Positions 1 through 12,959 of a DNA stretch of 64,000 nucleotides are shown here, in pieces; within the stretch, counting starts at the first letter, position 1, and each line of letters opens with the position of its first letter. The position numbers and the translations under genes were made by a program. Where the stretch lies: NCBI RefSeq assembly GCF_021917145.1, contig NC_061064.1:4605475-4669474 (forward strand), read 5' to 3'. Below the pieces are notes generated by a model. The model made no database searches, was not told the DNA's origin, and saw only the letters and a program-made list of their open reading frames with translations. Origin of the DNA: Hypomesus transpacificus (lineage: Eukaryota; Chordata; Actinopteri; Osmeriformes; Osmeridae).

Positions 1-560
1 ACACGCCAAGGACTGCAAACCGAGTTTGTTGACAGCAAACCCCTATCCCAGGACTACACTTCTCCTTTCAACCACTAGAGTGGGTTTGAGTTGATGGGGG
101 GGAATCACAACTCATTTATCTCCCTAATTATACATTAGCTTTTCCAATAGTAGAACGACATTAATGAAGTGAAAGTATATACAGTACATTCTGTGACTGG
201 ATCTCATAATGATTTCGTAATGGTTTATTTCCAGTTGTTGTTGAACATTAGGGCAGGGATTTCATATGTGAAGTGTCAACTGTTCATGTAGAATGTGCAC
301 TACACTGGATGGGCTGTTTGTCATCTTCATCAAAACAAAGGGCCTGCTGTATCTTGGGACTGACACACAGACAGACAGAGCAGGGTGTGGCCCACACAGC
401 TGTGGCCTAAATCATGGAGGATGGCGAGGGGAGGGAGAGAGGATGAAAAGGAGGGAGGCGGAGGAATGAGGAGGGGGGAGGGAGGGGAGGGAGGGTAGGG
501 GAGCATGAACGAGTGCGCGTGCGCTCCGGGGGGAGGGTGCACATGATGTCATAGCTTGTG
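1..560. other. Upstream intergenic region of tppp3
   Basis: No gene is recognisable here. The left part is AT-rich. From about 412 to 535 the plus strand is a purine-rich G/A tract that should form the proximal upstream region of tppp3. The short minus-strand reading frames in this tract are low-complexity proline/serine runs and I do not accept them as genes. Confidence 0.5.
473..500 (+). promoter_or_regulatory. G-run tract upstream of tppp3 (possible G-quadruplex)
   Basis: Several runs of three or more G are separated by single A or T bases, which satisfies a G-quadruplex pattern. The tract lies about 100-250 bp upstream of the inferred non-coding first exon of tppp3. A regulatory role is inference only. 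Confidence 0.35.
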
Positions 561-1561
561 CTTGTCGGTACTCTGCCTGCCTATCCGCTCTCCATCCTTC
601 TCTCTCTCTTTCTCCCTCCATCTCTCTTTCATCATTGTGAAGGACGGTGAGTGGCCAGGTCTAAGCTAAGAGGAGGAAGACACAGCATCCACACAGGTCT
701 CCCTACGGCATCATCATTCAGCATTCCAACACCTAACAGGTACATATCAGCTTATGTCTACAGGAGTGTAGAGGAGCAAATGAAGTAAACACTGAAGGAA
801 ATGAGGTTGTAACGATTTGGTTTTCATTCTTGACATAAACGTATACTTCAAAAATATTCTTCACTCAATTATGTATACATTAGAATAGATATAGATATGT
901 TACCTTTCAGTAAGATACAAAAGAAAATCTGTAAGATTAGGTGAATAATCCAGATAGTTACCCTTTGGAGCTTGTTTCTTGTTTTTAATGAATCGTGGAT
1001 TTGGGATTCCAGTTCAAGTTATTTTCACATTTGAACAAAAAATGGTAGTGAGCTGCACAACATGCAGTATGGTTCAGATATTTTCAATGTTTGTTCAAAC
1101 CTTTCTACCCAACAACGAGCTGCATTTCCAGCTACGGCTCCATCACATACCCTTATTGAATCAAGTGGCTCTCAGAGAGTAGCTCGACCAGCCGTAATAG
1201 TTTGAGATGGATGAGTATGGGAGGATGAGAGGGTGTGTTGGGATGTGGTGAGGATGGAGCATGTGTGTTGGACTGTAAGTGTGTATTAGGATTTGGGTGG
1301 GGGTGAATGAGGGTGTTTTTCTCAAGTGAGAAGCACAGCAGCTATTTCTTGACGAGCCAAAGAATCAATCCTGCTAATGGGGTCATTATGACGTGTGTGT
1401 GTGTTTGTTGCCAAGAGAACACTGGGCCGAAAACCTTACCTTCATTACCAGACAGATCCTAATGGACCCTCCATTTTCTTGATTGTTCTCTAAATGGACC
1501 ATACCATTCTCGCTAGAAAAACTGTTCTCAGACGTTCATGCTTCTGTGTGTGTTTTCCAGT

Positions 1562-2282
1562 ATGGCAGAGGGCTCAGGAACGGTGGCAGAGGTGGAGACC
1601 TCATTCAAGAAGTTTGCCGTCCACGGAGACACCAAGGCCACCGGGAAGGAGATGAACGGCAAAAACTTTGTCAAACTCTGTAAGGACTGCCGCATCATCG
1701 ACGGCAAGAATGTCACCGCTACCGATGTGGACATTGTCTTCAGTAAAGTCAAGTGAGAAACGGCATATTCTTTCCATATTAGATCTATATTTCTGCTCTG
1801 AGTGCAGTGACATCAGTGTACAATGATTTTCTGTTTGTCTCAGGGCCAAGACAGCCCGGGTCATTACGTTTGAACAGTTCAGCCAGGCTCTGGTGGAGTT
1901 GGCTCCTAAGCGCTTTAAAGGGAAGAGCCAGGAGGAGGCGCTACAGCAGCTCTACGGCCTCATCGCTGGCAAGGAGCCTGCCAACGCCGGCGTCACTGTG
2001 GGTGTCCGACAGGCAACACACTCTCATTTGCCCCCTGTCCTGTCTTGGGTGTGTTTCCTGTCTCATTTCTCTGTCTCGCTCTGTTCTCAGAAAGTGGCGA
2101 AGGCGGCTGCGGTGGACCGGCTGACGGACACCTCCAAGTTCACCGGGTCACACAAGGAGCGCTTCGACGAGACAGGCAAGGGGAAGGGCAAGATCGGGCG
2201 AGAGGAAGTCCCTGACGCCAGTGGCTATGTGGGTGCATACAAGGGCCAAGGGAGCTATGACGACAAGGTCAAGGAGGCATAG
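1562..2282 (+). CDS. tppp3: Tubulin polymerization-promoting protein family member 3 (TPPP3/p20)
   Basis: A small cytosolic protein of the p25-alpha family, whose members bind and bundle microtubules. Coding exons are 1562-1752, 1844-1997 and 2091-2282, all with GT-AG borders, giving 178 aa (human TPPP3 is 176). The sequence has the p25-alpha core, with KLCKDC near residue 40 and VDIVFSKVK near residue 60. It also has the family's C-terminal signature [19 protein letters not shown] followed by GKGKGK and SGYVGAYK. The N-terminus is short and lacks the long extension of TPPP1, so member 3 is favoured. The chosen ATG lies just after a splice acceptor at about 1560. A non-coding exon ending near 739 (donor gtacat) is likely. 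AATAAA signals are visible near 2858 and 3081. Confidence 0.95.
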
Positions 2283-2489
2283 TGTAGAGCAGATGCCCAT
2301 ACCCAGCCAATGACACCCTACATACTGTACAGTCAGTTAGAGTTGTGTATACACTGCATAGAACAGAATGAAAATGCTGTTAGAACATTAGAGTTCTGGG
2401 GTCCATACATTGACAGGGACCAAATAATTTGTCCACCAAAGTCAATAACTTCACTTCTTAATATACTTTGAGTTACTACACCTACACTA

Positions 2490-2620
2490 CTGCCTTTGCC
2501 CCCCTGCCCCCATGTCCCCCTGTGCCCCTGCCCCCCTGTCCCCCTGCCCCACTGTGGCCCTGCCCCCCTGTGCCCCTGCATCCCTGCCCCTCTGTTCCTC
2601 TGCTTCCCTGGCCCTAGCCT
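2490..2620. repeat. C-rich minisatellite in the tppp3 3' UTR
   Basis: A degenerate run of CCCCTG/CCCCTGTG units on the plus strand, directly downstream of the tppp3 stop codon and before its poly(A) signals, so it is likely transcribed in the 3' UTR. The opposite-strand frame translating it (G, Q and R rich) is a repeat artefact. Confidence 0.7.
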
Positions 2621-3844
2621 GTTCCAGTGCTTCAATGCCTCTATAAACCAGGGCCTTACCAGTTTCTATACTACTCCACCACACATTGTGCCTTATTATT
2701 CAGATTGCTACTAACACAGAGACCCTGGAATATCATGCATGGCTTCCATCCACTGCCCTCTCAGAGGACGCCCGCTGCTTAGTACTAGAAGCTGTGGGAT
2801 TGCGATGAACTACAATATAAATAGGCTGCACGATTAGCGCTTGGCTTGTTAGCACCAAATAAAGAGTGGATGAGGGCTGTTTTCTTCAGCCCTCTCCTCT
2901 GAACACAATGGAGTTGATGGATTGTTGTACTTGAGTAGAGAGACTGCTCCTGACAGTCCTCCAGTGTCTCCTCCCGGAATGTTCTCCATTATCACTGAGT
3001 GTTTTGTATTAAACACTTCTCTGTCTCCCTGTAATACGGAGATCTGAATATTGTATGTAAACATTTAAATAAATCAGTGCAATAAAGACCATGTTTGTCG
3101 TTCATCCCCAGTCATTTAGACTATAACACACTTCCCCATCCCCAAATTGGAAGATGTTTTTATAACCTTTTTTTAAGGAAATGGCTGAACAGTTACATCC
3201 GTAAGTAAGTTGTTGTTTGATTGGAAATTGACTAATTCCTCCACTGCAATCATAGTTTCACTTCTACGATGAGAAAAGACGTTCAGAATGAGAACTTACT
3301 GAACTCACAAGATATTAGATTTATAAGCCTCTATGTATTTCAGATCAATCTTCTATTAATCACATGACCTGAGATCTGAACAACACCAAACATCCGGTGC
3401 ACTGAACAGGCCTACAGAGTTTACTGTGTGTGTCACACCTTGTAATATAGCACTCATGAATTCCCTAGTGGACCCAGGAAGAATAATAGCCCCTGTTCTA
3501 TGCAGCCTTTATCTGCCAGGGCAGAACATCCTTACTACGCGTCTCATGCACATTGCTTTAACCAGCTCATAACTGCAGTTGTTTTTTAGGGTGTTGTGTT
3601 ACATGAGCGTGAGATAGTTAAGATATGGATTTTGTGAGTGTTGTGTGTTAAACCATGGAAAGGAGAGCAGTTCCCTCCCGTTCTCTGACCTGCTGGGTTC
3701 TCGGGGGAGGGGTGGGGTCAGGACTACATTTACTGTGACACCCTGGATGATGTCAGTGACCATCAGCTCATACTAGTTCCTGGTTTGTTTTGCTTTTATT
3801 TATGTAAAGCACATTGTATTGCCATTGTGTATTGTGTATGTCTA

Positions 3845-3877
3845 TCTCTCTCTCTCCCCCTCTCTCTCTCTCTCTCT

Positions 3878-3947
<70 letters not shown>
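3845..3947. repeat. (CT)n microsatellite, about 100 bp
   Basis: A nearly pure CT dinucleotide run with a few C-run interruptions in its first third, seen directly in the sequence. Confidence 0.95.
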
Positions 3948-3949
<2 letters not shown>

Positions 3950-4315
3950 AGCAGGTATATACACTGTAAATACACACACAGTTGCCTGCTCTCTCCCGAG
4001 AGAACAGACCACAGAACAGGGAATCCCCATGATCTCCTCTGACAAGACTAAAATAGGCCTCTCTTTTATCTAGACAGTGGAGCAAGCAGGTGACCTCACC
4101 CCCACCCCACCCTCCCTCCACAGATTCTAATCACCAAGCCCACTGATCCCTATCTGTCCATCTGACACCGCTGCCCTAATAATGCACACCTGGAGCTCGC
4201 ATGATTGTCCATCTAAACTGGGTTGATCAGCAGCAGGCTTGGCTCAGGTATCTTTATTATTGTCCGATACTATCTGTTTGATTATCAAAAACTGCACTGT
4301 TGTAGGTGGCTCAGC

Positions 4316-4385
4316 GGCACAAAGCTTTTCATTGTACTTGTATGCTTGTGTTTCCTGTATTATGACAATAAACTTGAATTGAATC
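4316..4385 (+). repeat. Interspersed repeat tail remnant
   Basis: The text TTTCATTGTACTTGT, followed by GACAATAAACTTGAATTGAAT, resembles the 3' tail of abundant fish retroposon or DNA repeats that end in an 'ATGACAATAAAGTTGAATTGAAT'-like motif. The family assignment is from memory and only the tail is present. Confidence 0.5.
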
Positions 4386-4996
4386 GAAATGGAATTGTCC
4401 AGCCCAGGGACCTGGGATGTGGGGAACATGTGGGAGGGGAACGGAGGAACGTACATAACTAGGTCTGACTGCAATACAACTCACCTGGAAGACCATGAAG
4501 ACGTCAGTGTGCTAGCTGACTTGACACGTCCTGTCCCTCGCTGGGTTAGCTTGTCTGATGTACTTTCTGTCTACCTGTTGGTTTTGGAGCCTGTAAATGT
4601 TGACCTGTGTGTGAGTGCTCACGTTGGAGCTTTCATAGGATCCAGACCAGAGGAGAGCTTTCTGTTGCTGTCACAGTGAGTACAATCTAATATTAGTTGT
4701 TAGGATAAAAAATGCATAATCCATAATGCTAAATTTTGTATTTGCCAAACCATCGAAGGAAGCCTTAGTTGAATATTAACAAACTACAGCCAGTTGAAAT
4801 GAAGTCTAATCTCTCACATGACTTAATTCTTCAATTGCAAAGACAGAAGCATGTCAAATAGCTGAGGTGACATGGCAACTTTTGTAGTAGTAAAGACAGT
4901 TCTACAGATGTCAAATGATCATTTTGTTGGCTCTAAGCCCAGAGGTTAACAGGCCAGAATGTTCCAGTATTTATCTGTACAGATCCCCAGTACAGC

Positions 4997-6104
4997 ATGC
5001 AAGCTGCAGTGTCTCATCTGCTCCTCTTGGGGGCGCTGTGTCTCAACATCAGAGTCCAGGCCTCAACTCTGAGAGAAGCAGCAGGTACTGCCTTTTCATC
5101 AAGCTCCACAAGTAGGACAGAGTGCATCTAAACTCTGCCATCATTCTTCTTTTCTAACACGTTAGTGCACCCAGCGGGTGTGCATCTGTGAATGAGGACC
5201 TTAAACATCTAGAAGGTTCTCATATGCGATCCCTCCCTTTGTGGTGCGTCAGGAGGGTTGGAGGGGGTCCTGCCCTGTGGCTCCTGGGACTGTGAGTGTG
5301 CGTTCACCCGCCAGCGAGGCTGCTGCTGTGTCTCAGGGCAGTTCCACAAGCTGGAGGAGCAGGTCTTCCAGCGCATGACTGACCTGTGGAGCAGCCTGTC
5401 CCGGCTAAACGACCACGTCCAGCAGGCCACAGGTGAGGGACAGAGGAAACCTGCTGAAGCTGAAAATACGTTTGTTTTTTTATGTTCTTTTTTTAACTCA
5501 GGTTTGTTTGCGTGTGTTTTTTTTCTGTCTGTTTATCTTCTAACAGAGGGGATGGGCGTGGCTTTCAGTTCCTCCAGAACCCCGGGCAGCCAGTGCTTCG
5601 GCCCCTTCAACCGGAACATTTTCATTCCCTACAGCGTAATCTCTCTCAACAATGGCAACGGCTACAACCCTGCCCTAGGTACACACACACACAAACAAAC
5701 CATTCACCTCTGTCCACTTAACACCTCCATTCTACATGACACAGATTCTCCAGTCTGGGGTTGAATGTTTACCCCTCTGTCCCTGTGTGTCAACAGGGGT
5801 GTTCACAGCCCCTCACGCCGGCCTGTACTCCTTCAGCTTCACGGCCTACTCCAAGGTGCCGAGCGCCGACGACAGACTGTACCACCAGGTGCGGCTGATG
5901 AGGAACGGCGAGGTGATAGCGTCCACGTGGGAGGACAACAGGGAGGACTCGGAGGACAGCGCCACCCAGACCGTGCTGCTGGCCCTGGAGAGGGGAGGCC
6001 AGGTTTACGTGGAGCTGATGCCAGGACGGCAGCTTTGTGGAGACGCCACAGGCCAGAACAGGTTCTCTGGCTACATGCTGTACCCTGCTGAGGCCCAGGG
6101 CTGA
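4997..6104 (+). CDS. Secreted short-chain C1q-domain protein (C1q/cerebellin-like)
   Basis: Predicted 235-aa secreted protein of the C1q/TNF superfamily, whose globular heads trimerise and bind ligands. Exons are 4997-5084, 5253-5432, 5547-5678 and 5797-6104, with phases that match throughout. Exon 1 gives a clear signal peptide (MQAAVSHLLLLGALCLNIRVQA). Exon 2 encodes a Cys-rich stretch (CGSWDCECAFTRQRGCCC, seven Cys within 18 residues) and a short helical or coiled segment (KLEEQVFQRMTDLWSSLSRL). Exons 3-4 encode the C1q domain, including VAFSSS, a conserved GVFTAPHAGLYSFSF strand and a terminal FSGYMLYP. There is no collagen repeat, so it is of the cerebellin-like short type. The last exon alone codes about half of the domain. 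AATAAA is visible near 6213. I cannot name the fish orthologue with certainty. Confidence 0.85.
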
Positions 6105-6229
6105 GTCGCAGAGACACACAGGCCAGCCATCACCACACACATCCATGTGGTCTCTGATCCTAGACAGTCATAATACGAGTACATTCATTTTGTCGTTCTT
6201 GTGGGGGAGGGGAATAAAGTATTTTGAAA

Positions 6230-7955
6230 ATCCCTTTGCATTCTTTTGCAGCTAAAACTTAGGACATGAGGTTCTCAGTAAATCAAGATTTGTTATGAAC
6301 ATTTGGGCATATCTTAACATTATCTCCTTTACACCATGTCCTGACTACACTATCTTCAAAACAATATCCCCCTGTTCATCTTAAACAGCCCATAACTCTT
6401 GGATACGTTAGACTGCTCAGTCAGCATATCCCCTTGCTATCCCTAACTAAAGGTTCCTGTGAGACAGAGCAATATACCACATACCCAGAATGTGGAATTT
6501 CACATAAGTGTGCTTTGACCGTAGTCTAGTTGGCTCTCTGGTACCAGTTCCCAGACTGAGCCCTCTTCTTTTCTTTATCCTGGCCTCCACCTCATGAGCC
6601 CATCTTGCTTTTCTAGCATTGTTTCACATTTGAATTTAAAATAATTATCACTTAGTACATACTTTTATCCTAAGCCCTGTACAATATATATATAGATATA
6701 TAGAAAGGGATATAGAAAGTGCAGCAGAAAACAATGTACCGCTTCTTTTGACCAGGTATCACTAGGAATGTCTCAATGGGACTCTCAGAGGTATGTAACA
6801 TGTAATCAAATGTGATAATTGTGGGCTTGGTACTAATTTAGACTATGTGATGATGAGTTAAGGTGAAACGTGCTTCTCTCAGCTACATCACTCATACAAC
6901 AGGTGGGATATGTTCCAGAAAGTAACAAGTTCTTTCAGGAGGCCTAATTGTACAGAGCTCTAGATAAGACACACATGATCTAACAGATTTGACATCGGGA
7001 GTAACTGATTTATCTCGAACTTACAGAGCTGTTCTCACATTCTCTTTTCCTCCTACTCTCTTTCTCTCTCTCCATTTCTCCCCCATTGTTTTGCCTCATG
7101 AACAGTTGATACCTATCCCCCACCCCTTCCTGTCTCCACCCCTTCAGACTGAACATGAAAGCCACACCCACCACACCCCCAAGGTTGCCGACGAAACTTC
7201 TTTGGAAGATGTGCATGCTCTGTGCTGCAAACCTGTGTGATTGGAACCAGTAATGTTCCTCCCTTCACTGACCAGCAAGTGGGAGAACATTGCGTAACGC
7301 TTTGACGCAACACTTGAATACCCACATGGCTTAGCTATTACTTCACACATCGCCAGAACCTTAGAATGATGTCATCTCTGAGGTCAATGGTCTACGTCAG
7401 TGACCTCCCTGGAAATGACACTCCCTTCATGGTTGGGGAGTGGGAGGTTCTGTATAGTGATACCAGGACTATGGGGATGGGGCGTGGGGCGTCCATGTTT
7501 GCAAATTCACTGAAAGTGAAGAGTTAAGTTATGTGTCACAGGACAGTTTTAGCATCTACACTGAAATAACTGAAAACAAGTGTTCCCCTCATGCATTGGC
7601 CCCTCTCCCATCCTTCCTCAGTTCTGTTTTGAGAGTACCTTTCAGAGTGGAGAAGCACAGCATTCCGAGGCTGCTTCACATTTCTCTCTATGAAGGACTT
7701 TTTTCCTGACCACAAATACCACCAAATTTCTACACAGGCACTATGCAATCTGCCATCTACTGGGGATTCCATGCATCTCTAATTATGCATGTCCCTCTCC
7801 TTCGAACCCCCCGCCCCGAAAGCCACCACCCCCTCAACCCCCCCCCCCCTTCCTCCTCCTTCCCCCTCAAAAGCTGAGTGGTAAAGGGAGATATTTGGAG
7901 AATTCCTTTAGCTGACCAACCAAGCCCTTTTGGAAACATGCCCTCTCTTTATCCT
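6230..7955. other. Intergenic region between the C1q gene and the tagln promoter
   Basis: No gene is supported. A short AT-rich ATATAT/AGATAT stretch lies near 6685-6715. A C-rich run lies at about 7836-7850. The small frames here have no recognisable domain or splice context. Confidence 0.5.
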
Positions 7956-7959
7956 GCTC

Positions 7960-7969
7960 CCAAATAAGG
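7960..7969 (+). promoter_or_regulatory. CArG box (SRF site) upstream of tagln
   Basis: A perfect CC(A/T)6GG match, CCAAATAAGG, lies about 250-270 bp upstream of the inferred first exon of tagln. TAGLN (SM22-alpha) is a classic SRF/myocardin target controlled by CArG boxes in its proximal promoter, so position and motif agree. A weaker CArG-like site, CCTTATTTCC, is near 8113. Function here is inferred. Confidence 0.65.
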
Positions 7970-8135
7970 AGTTACACTTAAACAGGGGAAAAGAGAGAGA
8001 GGAAAAGGGTGTGTCATAGAATGAAACAAGATGACTAGCAGCCCATAGATATAGAAAAAAGAAAGAAGAGGAAAAAAAAGGGACACATCCTTTTAGGGCT
8101 GTGGTTTCCTCCCCTTATTTCCTCTCCTCCTCCTC

Positions 8136-8139
<4 letters not shown>

Positions 8140-8169
<30 letters not shown>
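8140..8169. repeat. (CT)n tract in the tagln promoter
   Basis: A pure CT run directly before a TATAAT-like sequence near 8170 and the inferred tagln first exon. Confidence 0.85.
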
Positions 8170-8172
<3 letters not shown>

Positions 8173-8224
8173 AATCTGAACTGTGGTGAAGTCATTTCAG
8201 AGTAGTGTGTTTGTTCTTTTCCAG

Positions 8225-8340
8225 CCGGCACTCCCCAAGAGCAGACTCTACTTTGTTGTGAACGGGAGCATTTGGAGGGCAACAGACTGAAACAGCCACC
8301 TGCACTCATCTCACCCTTCGACAGCTCTCAAGCAAACACA
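8225..8340 (+). other. tagln: Inferred non-coding first exon of tagln
   Basis: The segment ends in a strong donor (ACACA/gtaagt at 8341), and the next good acceptor in transcript order lies at 11486, just before the tagln ATG. TAGLN genes typically have a non-coding exon 1 followed by a long first intron, which fits. The exact start is not determined. Confidence 0.55.
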
Positions 8341-10320
8341 GTAAGTATGCACTGTACTTGTCCACTTGTCTTTGGTCTGTTAACGTCTACTGCGGGCACC
8401 TTGTCGTGAAGTGTTGACCTCCGGTAGCCATCTCGATTAATTATTTAGAATTTCAATTTCCTGGTTTATCAAACATTCTCAAAATGGTGTCGCGTAAGTT
8501 CTGGTCTGGCATGTGTTTTAAGTGCTTCTCTGTAGCTTAGAGTCCAGGTATGTGGTTAGACTGAATGAGAGAAGGAACCTGATACAACCTTTTGAACACA
8601 TTTGACCGCTTTCGGCCACTTTCTCTATCTTAACACACAAGTGCACATTAATCTGTCACTGCACGGCACATGGAATGCACATCATTAATTAATTCCAGGA
8701 AAATGAAATAAGCCCACATTTGTCACAGGTTTTTCCCTTCTCTGGGTTTCTGTCTGAATGAATGCTCTGTTCCCGTCTCACTGTGACCACTGAGTCACTA
8801 TCAGATCCTACTCTTTATCAGATCCTGCTTCTTATCTCATGCTGCTCCCTGCACACCCTCTCATACTCTCCTTCTGACCGACAGCCCCACAAACAGGGAG
8901 ACAGATTGATGGAATGTTACAGGGTGCTGCCCATGATAAATGTGTTATATATTTGAAATGGAGACAAGGCAAGTCAACATGTGGTCAGCGTTGTGTAATA
9001 AACTGTATGTGGTCCCTCCTAATTTACGACACACACGTACCCTGGTACACAGCCTCCATGTATCTGGGGGAGTGGAACTGTGTATGTTCTAGGGATTTGG
9101 AAAACTTTTTGGGCATGTTTATAGTTGAAGATAAGGGTACATGCTTCAGTGGGTTGAAAAAAGAACTAAAAACATGACTGTGGGATATGCTTCCAAATCT
9201 AAAAAGAACATCCTGTTTGATCTTTTTCTAAGCTTTTCGTAACCTTGAGATTGTGAAACAGCTGTTACACATCCGTGGATTCGTCCTTTTACACTGCGTA
9301 TGTGTTGGTGGAATTGCAATAACAGGCTCAAACATACAGTCATTTGGCCTGTGTTACAATGTCACAGTATATTAATGAATGGGGCTGTGGTGAGAGCCAG
9401 CCAGACAAAGTCTAACGGCTGACATGAGTCTCAGTAGTTTGTCAGAGAGAACTGAGGGCTTGTCCCAGCAGGCCTTCCTGTCAGAACGGCTCAGTGCAGC
9501 CAGGATACAACAGGTCCAAGCCACTCCCTCCTGTCCCCCTCCTGCTAACACAATCATGGGTTGTGTCCCCCTCCCCACACCCCCTCCCATCCTCCCTTAC
9601 AAGGAAGTGCTGTAAACAGATCTACAAAACCGCACGTAGCATAGGGAAATGCTTGTTCTTATTACTGCTAGTTACATTCAAACTACAAGTCACACTGACT
9701 ACAGAGCTCATGATTGTCATCTGGAGTATTGCATGCAGCCACTGTTAAGGAACTTCAAGGTAGGGGCAAAGGTCAAGCCCCCCAACCCCTCATGGCTGTT
9801 CCCAGTAAGATAAGGCCTGATCCAGTTAGGGATGTGTGTCTGTGTTCAGAGATTCTGTGGGCATGCCAGGACTCCTCCAAGACAGATGCTCAGATTGAGG
9901 AAGGGACATTTAGATTGGACAGAGCTGGTTTGGAGTTGATGACGTTAATGATGAGGATTGTTGTTATAATCTGTCTGTTGTTACAAACTGTCTCCAGTTG
10001 TGACACCATTTGGCTGGTAGACAGAACAATGCAGCCCTCTTCTGCAGCCCCACAGAACTGCTGTCCTACTGCCACAGAGAGGGAACTCAGGGAAATGAAG
10101 TTGGCGCCAGAGTTAAGAGCCAGTTACTTAACAAGGCAATATAAAGAATGAGGAAGCACTATGTTTTCATAGTAACAACTGACACTTAAACTAACACACC
10201 ATCGATCAAAACACAGAATCAAGATTAAAGCATGTGACCGAGTCACAAAAACACATGTTGCAACATCCCCTTACTTGGGAGAGAAATAGAAGAGGTGCAC
10301 TCGACACTACCACATGGAGT

Positions 10321-10324
<4 letters not shown>

Positions 10325-10356
<32 letters not shown>
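10325..10356. repeat. (GT)16 microsatellite in tagln intron 1
   Basis: A pure GT dinucleotide run. The surrounding 8341-11486 is the inferred first intron and shows no other gene. Confidence 0.95.
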
Positions 10357-10357
<1 letters not shown>

Positions 10358-11464
10358 GTTGCTAAGGCCAGGGACTTACCGTTTTCTCAGAAATAATGTT
10401 TTTTTCTTACTCTGCACAAATACAGGAAGCAAGGTATTGAGATGCTTTAGAATAGAATCCCTTCTCTACCAACTAGATAGTATGGTCTGTCAGAGCTCTC
10501 TGCTAACTCTACTTTCCAGACCAGGTATTAAGAAACATGTACCTGCATGTTCTCATTTTGTAAATACATGCCTTCCTGTAGAGTGCCACAGTCAACTGTA
10601 CAGGATACAAACACAGACAATGCCCCTTTTAAAACGATGCTTACTGGCTGTTGTGATTATTTTCAAAATGATTTGATTACTTGTATCTGGACATTCATTT
10701 AACGGTGTCCATGGGTTTGCTACCAACAGTAGCAGTGTCGTCTTCTTGGGTCATCTGTGTGGCAGTGGCTTCATACATCAACAAGAGGAAGGAAGGAAGG
10801 GACAAAATGAAAGAACAAACAGGATGTTGCATAGCTAGCTCCGGGTACCTCAGGGTCAGGTTCACTAACCCTGGTGAAGCTCCGACTGGTTATTCTTCTG
10901 ATTCTTCATCAGACTGGTTTTCCCTGAGGCACTCATTTTACTAGGTAGCGGTCTGTATGCATGCACTTGTCCGGCATACTGGACAAGTGAAATAACAGCA
11001 GGAAATCAGAGTCTGTGCCATTGTTCTCTGTAGACTGCATAACCCCCAATTTCCGCATTAAGCTATGGAAAGGATTGAACTTATGAACTTCAAGAACAAA
11101 CTCAATGACATGTCCGTCCACTTTATGGACCAGCAGTCACATGGGCCCGATACACTTTATTGTGTATAGATTTTCTTCTGTTTATGCTGACACACACAGG
11201 CACATGGATCAGGAGACTCTGATTACAGGCCTATTTGTGTTGACTGTGGGCCAGTTGTCTGGGTGTGGATATAAAACATGGACCTGAACGGGAGTTCTGT
11301 TCCATCTGTTCGGTGAATGTCCCTCTCTCAACAATACTGAGAGAGCAGGAAGTGTCGCATGGCCACTGAGACATACGAACATCCTCAAAGTTCATGGATG
11401 CCTCAACCTATTAGTGAGTCACATACGTTGTGTAAGTTCACCGTGATCCATGCTGCCTATGTGA

Positions 11465-12412
<948 letters not shown>

Positions 12413-12959
12413 ACACGGCCAGACTCAGTTTCATCCGGAGGATTCTCACGGGCGATAGGGGAGAAGCTTCGTCTGCTCACCTGAACAATCAGGAGAGATG
12501 CAACCAGAACGTTATCGGAACCAAACTGGACCAAAACATAGACCAAAAAACTGAATCTGCACAGATCTCTATGCATACATACTTGCACATACAAACACAG
12601 ATAAACATAATGACCCAAGTCTGTAAAACATTGTAGAATTGTTTTATTTTGTATGTGACAAGACAAGTTGAACAAAGACACATAGAGTACACAAAATTGT
12701 ACATTCCATTAAGATAGGGCTCAGAATACTGCATGATACTTGTCAATATTTGATGGATAAGTGTAATGCGCTAATAAATATGTTTCTATAGTTTGCATAT
12801 TAAGATGCAGATGATCTCATTTTTGGCCATGTTTTTAGAGTTCAGTATTTTTGTATTTTATATTTTTGATTATGGACTGATTTTGAATAAAGCACAGTTT
12901 CATTTGAAAATCCTAATTTGCCCTAAAGACAGATTTATTCACCAGGGGACTGTGTGTGT

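Larger units (their letters stand above)
3090..4996. other. Intergenic region between tppp3 and the C1q gene
   Basis: No convincing gene. It holds a long (CT)n tract (about 3845-3947) and an interspersed-repeat tail remnant (about 4316-4385). The short frames across the CT tract are simple-sequence artefacts. Confidence 0.6.

Noticed and set aside
3785-4073. Leu/Ser and Arg/Glu frames over the CT tract
   Set aside because: Pure translation of a dinucleotide repeat.
9714-10151. 145-codon plus-strand frame in tagln intron 1
   Set aside because: No recognisable domain, no splice context and codon use like random sequence.
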